Below the pieces are notes generated by a model. It was not told the DNA's origin and ran no database searches. It saw only the letters and a list, made by a program, of their open reading frames with translations. Shown here in pieces: positions 45,286 through 56,700 of a DNA stretch of 64,000 bases. Made by a program: the position numbers and the translations under genes. Numbering within the stretch: the stretch's first letter is position 1; each line of letters opens with the position of its first letter. The DNA is from Persicaria tinctoria. Its lineage: Eukaryota > Streptophyta > Magnoliopsida > Caryophyllales > Polygonaceae. The DNA lies in assembly GCA_037127255.1 (NCBI GenBank), contig JBANSL010000004.1, positions 17,987,967 to 18,051,966 on the forward strand. The letters are read 5' to 3'.

Positions 45286-45690
45286 GGGTTTACTTGCCCC
45301 TTTTCGATCGTCCTCCTACCTTATTGTCTTCTCCTGGCATGCGATTGCCCGTTCGGTCTCCCCAGGGTGACCGTTTCGGCTTTTGATTTTGGCAAAATCC
45401 GGGCCTTTGGCTTCTGTTCATCCATTTCGACTCTCCCCTGTCCTTGTACAGTTGCAATTTCAGAGCCTTGGGCCCTTCTTGTGCCGTCGGCTGGCCTCCT
45501 CCGGTGACCGGTGCTTTCGCCTCCGATTGTATCGTTTGTGTGCCCGGTCGCCGGCAACCCGTGTCTTGTACTGCCTTCAGCGGTGTTCGTTACCGCCTCC
45601 CTAGTTTTCCGACCGCCATCTATCCACCGGTGACCTCGCCAAGTTAGCATATCATTTGCCTTGCAACTTCTCTGCCTGAGTGTTGGTTTT
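45286..45690 (+). other. Unrecognised host-side sequence (third segment)
   Basis: Continues 40675-40912. GC-rich, with open frames on both strands but no recognisable protein. Confidence 0.35.
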
Positions 45691-47336
45691 TGTTGTAGGA
45701 GAAAATCGAGTTTAAAATATAATAAAATAGATCATACCAGATTCGTGCCCACGCAAATGATTACAAGACTTCCTCCCGATGTAGCAGTAGGAAGTCAGGT
45801 TCGATCATCGAGGAAGCTGTTCAGCGGATCTCAGGCAACGGAGGAATCTCACAAGTGGTTGTCGACTTCAGAAGTACTCGACCTCGACTAAGTTTAGTCA
45901 ACAGGGGTCTGGGTACAGTCGAATTCGAGCAAGGAAAGTCATTGGATTTGGTCGATCTCGAGGAAGCTGCTCGATGTCGAGTAATCTTCAGAGACAGAAA
46001 CAACATCGATCTTTGCTCGGTCGAAAATCAGTAGTCGACGTCGACCAATGTTGGTCGAAATCGAGGAGAAGAGAAACTAAACGAATGCAAATTTTCAAAT
46101 AAAATCTGTATGAAAAAGAACTTCCAAGATCGGAGTTTGTAACAACGATAACCAAACATGCATAAGGCAAGATAAAGAGAAATAATAATGCAATCTCATC
46201 GAAGGATCAAGCTTTCGCATTTTCCAACAATTGGACAACTCTTTCAAGAAATCCTAATTGTATCTACTGATTTTATGTTTATAATCCAGGTTGTTAACAT
46301 GGATCTCTATTAAATAGGTAATGAACATATCAAGGGAAGTAGATGATCAAAGCATAATAAAGGTCAAATCTTTACCTCAAACACGCTTGGCTATCGCTGG
46401 GCTCACCCCAACCCTAGAAGTAGGTGGAGTACTCGCTCTTCATCGCAATCGCAGACATCATTGTTGAAAAAGAAATAACTTGCATTAAAATCAACCAAAG
46501 CTTACAACCGATCGAAACCGAATTGCTCTCGCTCCTTCACTCCTCTCGGCCTCCACTCTCTCTCTCTCTCTCTACTTACTACCTCTCTTCTCCTTCTAGA
46601 ATTGAATGAATAAAAATCAGCCCTATATGCTTTATTTATAGGGTTCTAATCCTTGCTAATCAAGGAAGGAAATTCTATCTATATCTAAAGATAAAACTTA
46701 AATAAAAGGAACATTTATCTTAAAAGGAAAACTTTCTAAATATCTAAATATCTTGATGTGGTAGATAAATCCTTCTCTCCATAGATAGATCTTGATAGAA
46801 TAGGATAGATCCGGCCTTGCTTCGTTCCCAAGTAATTCAACTCGACTTCGGATTAGCCCAACAGACTCACGACCCAAGAAAGATTTGGTCAACATCGACC
46901 AATTTGGTCGACATTGAGTAAATCTTGCTCGATCTCGTCTTCCCTCGTAGTTCTCAAGTTGCCTCTTTTCTTCTTGAACTCGGACAAGGTCTTTGGTTGG
47001 TCGACGTTGAGAAAGTATGTCGATATCGAGTAAGGTCGAGCTCGAGTTGCCTTCGTCTTCTGTCCTCGACTTGGTTTTGCTTTCAATCGCAATCGATGTA
47101 AAGGAAGCTCCTCGAGATCGAGTAAAATGCAGCTTTCTCCCTCTCCTTTTGGTTTTGTCTCGGAACAGCTCCAAATCCTGTAATATTAAATAGAAACTTA
47201 TGTAGACCTCTATTTCTGACAAATAAGCATATACTACATAAATTCAACATATTCCCAACCCGAAATATGCACAGTACTGAGAATAAGGAGCTAAGATAAG
47301 CATAAAAACATGGCATAAAACATGGACATCAAATCA
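45691..47336 (-). repeat. Family X LTR, minus strand
   Basis: The minus strand runs from TGATTTGATGTCC to CTCCTACAACA. It is preceded by the purine tract CTTAAGTATGGGG, so it is a 3' LTR. It carries TCGA-rich words such as CTCGATGTCGAG. Confidence 0.8.
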
Positions 47337-49568
47337 CCCCATACTTAAGCTTGCTTGTCCCCAAACAATAACTTGGATGATCATTCAGGGGAAGAACTCA
47401 AAACTCTCAACATTATAGATTCATTCTTATATGTCCCTGCAATCAATTACCATCATCGAAAAGGTACTAATGCCACAAATCCATACATGTGCAATCAAAA
47501 GCAACATCTACTCAAAAAAGGAGGGTTATGCAAAAACAATTTATGTGACAAATCATTAATAATCAAGAGAACTTTAATTTAAGCTCATGATGAAGAAAGG
47601 GTAAAAGGTAAAGTTGTGGGCTATATTTGGGCAATGTGGTGCTAAATCCGGGGAGAATTTCTTCAAACTTTGATTTGATGCATTTTCTCCTTTTAATAAT
47701 TTCCACATCGCTCATTCACTCTTTGTTTTTTTTTTCACTTATATGCTTTTACCTCTCTAACCTCAACACTGCCTTCTCGCGAGTCGCAAACATGGGTATC
47801 ATGAATGACTCCGGATACTTAGTGCTTTGGACTCCTCACCTGTGTGTCATATCTCGCCGAACTATTATCTCAGCAAGCAGGGTTGATCTACCTTTATCTC
47901 CTGAGGTGACCAGATTTTTTTCTCACTCATTAAATTTTCCATATATTTTTTCAATTTCCTGCCAAACTCCAATAATCACAACACAACAACCATATAATAA
48001 TCTCCATAATGTGACATCATTCTCAACATAATCCCCGGATAAGGTAAAGAATGGCAATTTTTAGATCATGTGGAGCAAAATATGAAATAAGGCATAAATA
48101 TGGCTTTTGTGATGCATAAGCGTAGGTAAGGCTATGAATATAACAATGAGCATTATATGGAAATATAAAGTCCTCCATCCTTTTATCTTGCAAGATGTCA
48201 AAAGAAATATCAAATTTTACCTCCTTTCACGGTTTTCAAGAAAATATGCACTTCATTGTGACTTCCCTTTACTAGGCAATTTCATGCTATATCTCTAATG
48301 AATCCAATTTTGCATCGTCGAGTTCAATATAAGCTTCCATGACATTGTAATGTTTAAGTATGGGGTAGGGGAATAGCTTACTTTATGCATATTTGACATT
48401 ATGTGTGCATATTTAGAATTTATTTCTTAAATTACTTATACATGGCTATTTTGGAATTCATTATTGATTTATGTTCTTACATGCATGTTTTCCAAAAGAT
48501 TAAAAAATGACCCCCATTCCCATTGAAAATTTGAATTAATGTCATGGAAGCTTTAATTGAACTCGACGATCCAAAATTGGATTCATTAGAGATATAGCAT
48601 GAAATTGCCTAGTAAAGAGAAGTCACAATGAAGTGCATTATTTCTTGAAAAACATGAAAGGAGGTAAAATTTGAAGTTGCTTTTGACATGTTGCATGATA
48701 AAAGGATGGAGGACTTTATATTTCCATATAATGCTCATGTTGTTATATCCTAGCCTTACCTATGCTTATGCATCACAAAAAGCCATAATATGCCTTATTT
48801 CAATTATTGATCCACATGATCTAAATATTGCCCATTCTTTACCTTATTTCCATCCGGGGATTATGTTGAGAATGATGTACATTATGGAGATGTTATATGG
48901 TGTTTGTGTTGTTATTATCATTATTGGAGTTTGGTAGGAGAATGTTTGAAATATATGGAAAATTTAATGAGTGAAAGAAAATCCGGTCACCTCAGGAGAT
49001 AAAGGTAGATCGACCCTGCTCGCTGAGATAATAGTTTGGCGAGATGGGACACACATGTGAGGAGTCCAAAGCACTAAATATCCAGGGCCATTCATGACAC
49101 CCATGTTTGCGACTCGCGAGAAGGCAGTGCTGAGGTTAGAGAGGTAAAAACATTATTATTGAGAAAAAAGCATTATGAAAGGTGATGAATCTTATGAGAA
49201 AAAAAGAATGTGGTATGAAATTCAATTTGGAAATACTCCATTTCCCTGGATTATTAGCACCACATTGTCAAAGACTGCCCACCTTTAGCCTTTTACCAAT
49301 CTATTCCTTATTTGAGCTTAAATTAAAGTCCTCTTTATTATTGTTGCTTTGTCACATAAATTGTTTTTGCATAAACCTCCTTTTGTGAGTAGATGTTGCT
49401 TTTATATTGCACATACATGAATTTGTGACATTAGTACCTTTTCGAGGATGGTAATTGATTGCAGGGTTATATGGCAATGAATTTAAGATGTTGAGAGTTT
49501 TGATTTCTTCCCCTGAATGACAAATAAAGGTATTGCTTGAGGACAAGCAAGCTTAAGTATGGGGTGTT
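47337..49568. other. Inverted 3' internal regions of family X
   Basis: Non-coding 3' internal sequence in two inverted copies with a central spacer at about 48345-48537. Conserved stretches near 47770-47920 and 49000-49150 (CTCAGGAGATAAAGGTAGAT, GCGACTCGCGAGAAGGCAGT) resemble the spacer before the 3' LTR of Tat/Athila-type elements. No protein was identified. Confidence 0.65.
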
Positions 49569-51615
49569 TGTTGTGAGCTGAATCTGCCATGTTTTACAGT
49601 AACTTTTATATCGTTTTCTGCATACATTTCATGCATTTGGGCTAAGATAGTACATAATCTATGTAGTTTATGTTTATTTTCCAAATTATGGAATCTACAC
49701 CAGTTTCTGTTTAATTTCGCAGAATTCGAGGCAAATTATAGCAGTTCTGAGAATGATCGGAAAAGCTCGGAAATCAACTACAGAAGTCCAAGGTCAAGAT
49801 GCAGCGGAACCAGTTGAATCAAGTTAGGAGCCCATGATTACTCGATCTAGAGTACACTATACTCGATCTAGAGGAGAGTTGTCCGAGCACACTTGGTTGA
49901 GGAAACCGAGTCAGAGGCAACCCTACTCTGGAAGCCAACTCGATCTAGAGGAACTTTGTCGAGATCGACAAAACCTAGACACCCGGTCCGGAGTCGACGA
50001 AGCTTTGCCAAGTCGAGAAGCCGAAGACAGAGAAGCCGAGCACCAACCATTACTCGATCTCGAGGAAGCTTGTCGAGATCGAGGACCACCATGGCGCCAG
50101 TCCGAGCCATGACGAGCACCAGCTCCTCGACAACATCAGGCCAGCCATCCTCGATGCACACCCAACTCGATCTCGAGTTGTTTACTCGATCTCGAGGAGC
50201 CAGGAGCCAAGATCCGAGCTTGATCGAGCAGCTGCTACCCGAGACATCCAAGCCAGCCATAATCGACGTCAATCCTACTCGATCTCGAGTAGAGTTTGTC
50301 GAGATCGAGGAGAGCCGTGTCCGAAACCGCGTTACGCGCTTTGGCTGTCCGTGTCGAGCTGGGAATCCTTGGAGCCGAAGGAAGCCAAGTCTATCCGAGA
50401 TCTATCAAATTCTATCTATGGAGAAGATTTACTACACATGGAGAGAAGACTTACCTATTTAGATTTATTTTCCCCTTTTAGATTTAATTCCTAAATTATA
50501 TTTATTTATCTTTTAAGCTTTTTAGATATAGATAGATATATTCTATCCTTGAATAGCAAGGAATAGAAGGCTATAAATAAATCCTTAAGGGCTGAGCAAT
50601 AGACATCTTATTCCAATTCAATTCCATTCAAGTAAGTAGGAGTAGAGAGAGAGTTTGTGGCAAGCAAGGTGGAAAGGCGAAAGCGGATTTGTCTTGTTGG
50701 TTGTAAGCTTTCTTTGTTTAATTCAATGCAAGTTAGTTTCTTTTGTTATTTAATGTCTTTCTTAATAATTAAAAGCGAGTAGTCCACCCACTTCTGGGAC
50801 TGGGGTGAGCCCAACGGTGGTCATGTAAGACGATGCGGTAAAGGTACAATCTTGTTATGCAATTCGTCTTCTATCCCTATGAGCATGATTCTTTTGCGAG
50901 AGTTGAAGGTGATCCTTGTTTGTATTATTGAAGCGAAAGTGATCTTAATACAACTTGGGTTAATTATGTGAAAATGGTTAGTAACAATTAGGGTTTATGC
51001 GAAAGCCTCTATATGCCTATTTGTTAGTAACGAAAGTTATTTTGATGGAAAGCATGATCTTTTATGCCTTTATGTGTTACTTTGCATGGTTATCTTTGTG
51101 GTATTGATACCCTGGCTTTGGAAGTTCTTTTATATATTGATTTATTTCTATCGAAATCTGAGATTCTGTATTCGAAATTTGCAATTTGAGGTTTTCTGTG
51201 TTTTGGTCGAGATAGAGCAGCGGCTTGTCGAGATCGAGTAGGCTTTAGTCTATCTCGAGTTGGGTCTTGTCTAGGTCGAGTTGAGTTTCTGCTTCTGTTG
51301 TCGATTTTTAGTTTCTGTTTCTGCTATTGTTTGTCGATCTCGAATTGCTGTTGTCGAGATCGAGTACGTCTGTCTTTGCTTTTATTTCTGTTTTCGCCTG
51401 TTATTTCTGTCTGTCTTTCTTTGTTTCTTTGTTTCTGTCTTCTGTTGCTTTTCTATGAGATTTACAGCTGCCTAGGATCCGCTGACACGCTTCCTCGTGG
51501 ATCGATCCTGACTTTCTCTTACTACATTGGAGGGAGTCTTGTAATTATTTGCGTGGGCCTAAATATGGTTTGATCTATTTTATTATATTTCATACTCGAT
51601 TTCCTCCTCACAACA
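49569..51615 (+). repeat. Family X LTR, plus strand
   Basis: TGTTGTGAGCTG...CTCACAACA, about 2.05 kb, following GCTTAAGTATGGGGTGTT. The ends agree with the solo X LTR at 58534-60642, which has a clean TSD. Confidence 0.85.
49840..50310. repeat. TCGA-palindrome array in X LTR, about 113-bp period
   Basis: ACTCGATCT(A/C)GAG begins at 49840, 49861, 49938, 50052, 50165 and 50277; the last four are 112-114 bp apart. Most are followed after 10-15 bp by TTGTCGAGATCGA or a variant, so each unit holds two palindromes. Confidence 0.85.
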
Positions 51616-51736
51616 GGAAACCAGCCACAAAATCCCAACAACAACAACAATAATGATGGGGGAGAAATTAAAGCTCCTCCGAGGAGAACATTGATAAATC
51701 TGAAGGAGCCAAAGGTTTTAGGAGATGTCCATGCTT
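51616..51736 (+). other. Short internal-like sequence after the X LTR
   Basis: The open frame contains Asn repeats (AACAACAACAAC) and APPRRTLINLKEPKVL, resembling the start of a Tat/Athila gag. No primer site is seen, and it is cut by the W LTR. Confidence 0.4.
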
Positions 51737-52331
51737 TTGGTCATATATAAAGTCTTGTTTTAGTCTATATTTAAAGTCTTTTATGCATATTTATGTCGGT
51801 AAAGTATGGAAATTGTGTAGTTAGTGATTATTTGTAAGATATGAAGTCTTTGCAAGTTTGGTGTGATTTTTAGGGATTTGGAGATATTTTGGAGAATATG
51901 TGACACATTAAAAAGCTTAAAAGAAGGTCAAGAACATGTGGGAAAAAGCTAAAGAAGTGAAAGCGGAAGCAAATGAAGTCGACAAAATGGAGCAGCTGGA
52001 GAAACTCCCTCCTTTTGAATTTTTGCACTTCGAATCAAGTTCTGATCTCTTCATGAAATTTGTAGTTCTCGAAAAGATATTTCCAACACATATTCATATG
52101 CTTCAATTAGACAACCGAGAACTCCGAAAAGTGCATTACAAGACAGACCTGAAAAAGCTGAAAACGTAGAAGCCGCGTCCGCCGATCCACAATACCCATG
52201 GAAGCTCCCGCGACACTCTTTGTGTTGGCGCCCGTCGATCCCTTATCTTCAGCAGATTTTTTACGCGTTCAAATTCAACCCATTGGGATTTTCTTGCACA
52301 CAAGGGAGCCGAATCTAGGGTTTTTCTCAGC

Positions 52332-52340
52332 TATAAATAG
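52332..52340 (+). promoter_or_regulatory. TATA box of the W LTR
   Basis: TATAAATAG followed by AGGCCTAGGG, with a GA-rich (AGAGAG) stretch about 60 bp downstream. The context is typical of an LTR promoter. Confidence 0.6.
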
Positions 52341-52639
52341 AGGCCTAGGGCCAGCCATTTCAGATCATCTAAGAGCCAAGAGCGAGGGAGAGAAAGAGAG
52401 AGAGAGATAGAGAGAGAGAGGTCGTTTGGTAGCGGCTGCGACTGTTTTTGAGATTTTTCAAGGGGTTTTCTTTTATTTATGCATTTGTTTATGTTTTTGC
52501 GTGAGTAGTCCCCTTTCTTTATAGAGTTAGTGATGCGGGAACATTTAAGACACCTTCGGATGATGTCCTTCTCAAGAGGAAGAAGAAGGCTACACCTTGG
52601 GAGAAGATCCAAAGGTGCAAATGACGTTTTAGACTCGAT

Positions 52640-52770
52640 CAGAATATTTGACAGCTTTAATCGGATTAGATCGTGCCATACCTTTTCAGAATATTTGACA
52701 GCTTTTCGACATTTCAGTAAAATGAGTTGTATGCATTCAATATTAATCGGATTGGATCGTGTCATACCTT
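52640..52770 (+). repeat. Imperfect tandem repeat in the Z LTR
   Basis: CAGAATATTTGACAGCTTT at 52640 and 52687, and AATCGGATT(A/G)GATCGTG near 52658 and 52744. Confidence 0.75.
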
Positions 52771-53087
52771 GTTGGAACGAGGACGAAGATATCTACAACT
52801 TTGTTGTTGAAGGTTTTTCCAGATTCGACATAGAGCTTGGCCGAAAATCAACATCTTTGCAAGCTATCACTGTTTTGACGGGAATAAAGAACTTCCTTTT
52901 GTTATTTTTAGTAACTTTCTTTACTTAAGTTATTTTAGGAAACTTTAGGGGTAATTTTATTAATTCCTTTAAGTTATTATTTTAGGGTTATTTTGACAAC
53001 TAGCCTATTATGAATATCTAATTAGCTAACTAGCACCCAAATAAAATTAATTAACTACCCTAGCACCCTTCCCAAATTGACTATTAA

Positions 53088-53155
53088 GGTCAACGGTCAA
53101 CCTGTTTGACCGTTGACCGGTCAGCGTTGACCGTTGACCGGTCAACGTTGACCGG
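53088..53155. promoter_or_regulatory. TTGACC / GGTCAACGTTGACC cluster at MULE-B end
   Basis: About eight TTGAC cores in either orientation within 68 bp, including GGTCAACGTTGACC. Same block as 9421-9479 in MULE-A. W-box-like; the function is inferred. Confidence 0.5.
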
Positions 53156-53179
53156 CTATTTCAGTATTTTTTTTAACTA

Positions 53180-53600
53180 ATGATGCCACTTTTTTTGATG
53201 CCATTTTTTGCCGCTTTGATGCCAGTTTTTATTACATTTTATTTTCGTTTTAATGTCACTTTTCTAATAAAATTGACTGATGACACTTTTTTAATGCCAC
53301 TTTTTTCAAACCTTGATGACATTTTTTTGTTTGTTGTGATGCCACATTGATCATTGATGCTTTTTTTTTTTACCGTTGACTACTGATGACACTTTTTTTA
53401 TGTCAATTTTTTGATGATACTTTTACCGTGATGCCATATTTTTTCAAGGTAATGTTTTGATGACATTTTTTTCTTTAATGGGATGCAACTTTTTAAAAGC
53501 AGTGTTTTGATGCCATTTTTTCTAATGTAATTATTTGATGCCATTTTTTTAATCAAATCGTTTGATGCCACTTTTTTTTTCACTTTTTTTTTTTAATTTA
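53180..53600. repeat. TGATGCCA-poly-T minisatellite in MULE-B
   Basis: About twenty units of TGATG(A/C)CA followed by T-runs. Reverse complement of the array at 9009-9420. Confidence 0.85.
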
Positions 53601-54426
53601 ATCAATTGTATATCGATATATTTTCATCGATTCTATTTTTATATATTAACTGATGACACGTTTGTGATTACACTTCATTGATGCAATCATTTGTGGTGAC
53701 ATTTTCATTACATTTTTATTCAAGTGATGACACAAGAGCGTAAGATGTGATTAAACTTGATTGATGGCATATTTTATTGATGACTTTTATTCATTGATGA
53801 AATACTTTTATTCATTAATCCAGAATTAGTGACAAGCACGACTGGTGAGCCAAATAGATAAGAGATATTGTCCATTAACATAGAGCAACACATAAGAGTG
53901 GGAGAATGCAAGAATGCACATTATGTTCACGAAAAAACATCCACAATGATGAAGGTTTAAATCTTATGGCTTACCTTCTAAAAGTCATTTTAATGAATAC
54001 TAGCAGCTTGAATTACTTGTGCAGGATCAAGCAGGTCAATTCCTACTCCGTTATTGAACCATTTCCAAGCAACCAAGTTGTCTAAACTTATAATCATCAT
54101 TCAAAAAATCCAAGTGAATGATTCCTACTTTCATACACAAAGATTAAACCCTAACTGTCAACACCTAGCCATTCATGTTCCTACATCCTTACCAAATACC
54201 CTATCACACACAAAGAATAGTTTCAAAAATTCCAAGGAAAGCAGAAAAATAGAAACAAAGATTTCTTTCCATAGAGATATATCTCCATATCATACATACA
54301 TATGAACATCGTTTCCTAATGATACTTTTCATATGTGCCTGACCCACTGGCCTCCAGCAACATTCCAATATAGATAAAGATTTCAGACTTTTGCCTTAAA
54401 AATCTAATACTAGTGGGGAAATTATA
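53601..54426. other. MULE-B interior without recognised genes
   Basis: A/T-rich sequence with scattered GATGACA words. No frame is recognised. Confidence 0.4.
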
Positions 54427-54531
54427 CAGCTGACAAGGAATCACCGTGTATATGTGACCATATTCTTGATACGTCTTCAGATGCTGAGGTCTTATGGTGA
54501 AGCCATAGGCATCCCTGCATAGGTAGTTCAC
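54427..54531 (-). pseudogene. Captured TBC/RabGAP gene fragment
   Basis: After an acceptor-like CTATGCAG the minus strand reads DAYGFTIRPQHLKTYQEYGH and IYT, close to the DAYGFAVRPQH-RYREYANIY segment at the N-terminal side of plant TBC-domain proteins. Only about 25 codons match, and the catalytic TBC fingers are absent. Confidence 0.62.
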
Positions 54532-54804
54532 AGCTGAATACTAAGATTTACAGAAAGAAATGGAATCTTTATTCAATTCAAACAAAACAGTAAAATCACA
54601 ACGAAGATCGTGGATTGGAACGTAGAATCACACCAAACTAGCAGAAACGATCAAGCATTACCTGGAATACTGAGCTCATTTTTTATGATGAACATGAGGT
54701 AATCAACTGTGTGCATTTTTGTAGAACAAGCGGCAATTTGTTAGGTACTGACACTAAGAGTTACTAAATGCAATTTTGGCAACAAAAGGTTATGGGAGTA
54801 TTAC

Positions 54805-54943
54805 GTTCACGCTCTCCCCATTGGTCATCAGATGGTTCCAAGTACAGCATGCGACCAAGCGGCACAAAATCATCAACTGGCACATCATTAGCTGGAATAC
54901 TGAGCTCATCCAAAAGCTTCCTTTGAGCAGCATTCCTCACCCC
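54805..54943 (-). pseudogene. Captured isopentenyl-diphosphate isomerase exon
   Basis: A single exon with an acceptor (TTTCAG) and donor (GTAATA) on the minus strand, encoding VRNAAQRKLLDELSIPAND, VPVDDFVPLGRML and DQWGERE. This is the conserved NAAQRKLLDELGI segment and the LGRMLYKAPSDGKWGEHE region of IPP isomerase, an enzyme of isoprenoid synthesis. The WGEHE-type segment holds metal/active-site residues; here it reads WGERE, with Arg for His. The rest of the enzyme is missing, so there is no activity. A short copy of GGAATACTGAGCTCAT is repeated at 54664. Confidence 0.85.
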
Positions 54944-56290
54944 TGAAAGCTAAGAAAAAACCAAGCAAATGGCCAAAAAAGGTAGGCAGGATGTTATCTT
55001 GACATCATATTACAAAATGTATCCAAACAATATGAACTAATCCTATAAAGGTAGGCAAATCACAAAACAAGATATATGACTTTAGTTACTCTATTATTGC
55101 TACATATTCAGTTATTCACCAAAGCATCTTGTTACATTCAGGCAAGAAAACACAAGACAAGTGCTCATCATTTGATAAATAAGAATATATCTAAGACTTT
55201 CCCATGAGCTATCATTCGCTTGTTCCCTCGAATCAACAACTTATATTTCAATAGTGAATACACCTAATAAGCTTATGGTACGTAACGAAAAATCCCAAAT
55301 TAAAAGGATAGTATATTTTGTTAACTTCCAGCAAAATTCACCTAAAATAAGATTGAAAAGGAACCAAATCTCTCATATAAAGAAGAATTTGTACACAGGA
55401 GTAGAAACTAATTAGCTACAAAGTCACAAGGCCTCTTCCTATGCTTCCACCAAACCAACCATGGATCAAAGAAAAGATTGAATTACACAAACATGGTTAG
55501 ATAGATGAAGTTCTTCAGAGTTAGACAACCAACTTAGTTATTTGGTTCAACAAAAAAGAGACACACATATGTAAAAGATCACACTTGAGGACATCACCTT
55601 GAATAATCTAGGAATCACCAAAAATATATATGGAACTTGTCAACAATACTCAATAGCCACATCAATTTTACAAGGGGAGTCAATTTCACACTAAACTCGT
55701 CATCGTATTAGATTGAAACCCAAATTCCAGTTAATTGAAAGTCAAAAGTCGAACTGACAATCTATCGCAATCTGAACTACATCTAAACCCAAATTCCAGT
55801 TGATTGAAACACCTCGATTCCTTTTACCTCAAAACCCTAGGCTTACAAATGCAAGTAACACCAGCTAGATGAATCGAAAAGCATGAATTTGATAGCAACT
55901 CGACTAATTACAACAAGAAATCAAACCAATTGAAGATTTCAATTTCGATTTCAAAGGGGATTCCAACTCTGAATTGGAAACATGAAAATATAAATGGAAA
56001 AGAAGAAACCTATTTCCAACCCTTCCACCATCAAGCACAAAGCAATGTCAATTCAGCATCCCCAAATTAATTTTGTCATCTCCAAACCGAAAACAGACTA
56101 TTTAAGTATTCAATTGCTAGCATGCCATAAGCTGCACTGAAAATACAAGCACTAGCTAATAAAAAATAAATCACAAAATCCTCAAATTAATCAATTTCTC
56201 CCAAACCCTAACAATTCAAATCTTCAAATAAATCAGGTAAATCATCAATCAATATGCAATTCAATGTGAAAAAAGGATTAGATGGAATGA
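54944..56290 (-). other. MULE-B intron-like region
   Basis: A/T-rich, no frame recognised. It probably represents introns of captured genes between the GC-rich first exon and the isomerase exon. Confidence 0.4.
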
Positions 56291-56700
56291 GATTTACCAT
56301 AAATCAAGGTAAAAGAGGTTCATACGGGGAATAGGAAGACAAGGAAGTGGAGGTTGAAGAAGAGGAGGGGCTGCTGCGCGGGTGGATGGATGGGCGGGGA
56401 GAGCGAGCTCCGGATGCGGATCTGGCGTCGTTGAGGCGAGAGTGTGAGGTCGAGATCCCGAGAGCTGTGACTCTTTCGGATCTGGGCGAAGAAGCGGCGG
56501 TTCAGCCTCGGGTTGGCAATCGCGCGAGGGACGTGAGGTCGAGAGGGAGAGGAGTGCTTGCTTCCATAGCCTCCGGCGCTGGTTCGTCGTGGTTAGTCCC
56601 GGTTGGGAGAGAGGGAGGGAGAATCCATGAAAAGGGAGGTTGAAGAAGAAGTGGGTGTGTGAGGGACGTGAGGTTGAAGAAGAACGACGGGTATGAAGGA
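56291..56700 (-). other. GC-rich exon-like segment near the MULE-B terminus
   Basis: A GC-rich block with CT-rich minus strand (CTCTCCCTCTCGACCTCACG), like a plant 5' UTR/first exon, ending before A/T-rich intron-like DNA near 56300. Its position next to the GAGAAAATTT terminus parallels the SCL fragment in MULE-A. The parent gene is not identified. Confidence 0.45.

Larger units (their letters stand above)
45691..51615. repeat. Roughly 6-kb inverted repeat of two family X 3' halves
   Basis: Left arm: minus-strand LTR 45691-47336 and internal 47337 to about 48344. Right arm: plus-strand internal from about 48538 to 49568 and LTR 49569-51615. The arms match as reverse complements at many sites (for example TTAAGCTTGCTTGTCC at 47346 and GGACAAGCAAGCTTAA near 49541). 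The arms have diverged (LTRs 1646 and 2047 bp). The spacer is about 190 bp. Confidence 0.88.

Noticed and set aside
47627..48031. 134-codon frame in the X internal region as a gene
   Set aside because: T-rich and hydrophobic by composition, with its inverted copy disrupted. It is non-coding 3' internal retroelement sequence.
49840..50310. Regularly spaced palindromes as a CRISPR array
   Set aside because: Nuclear plant DNA inside an LTR. The repeats are degenerate, there are no cas genes, and the spacing is far too long.
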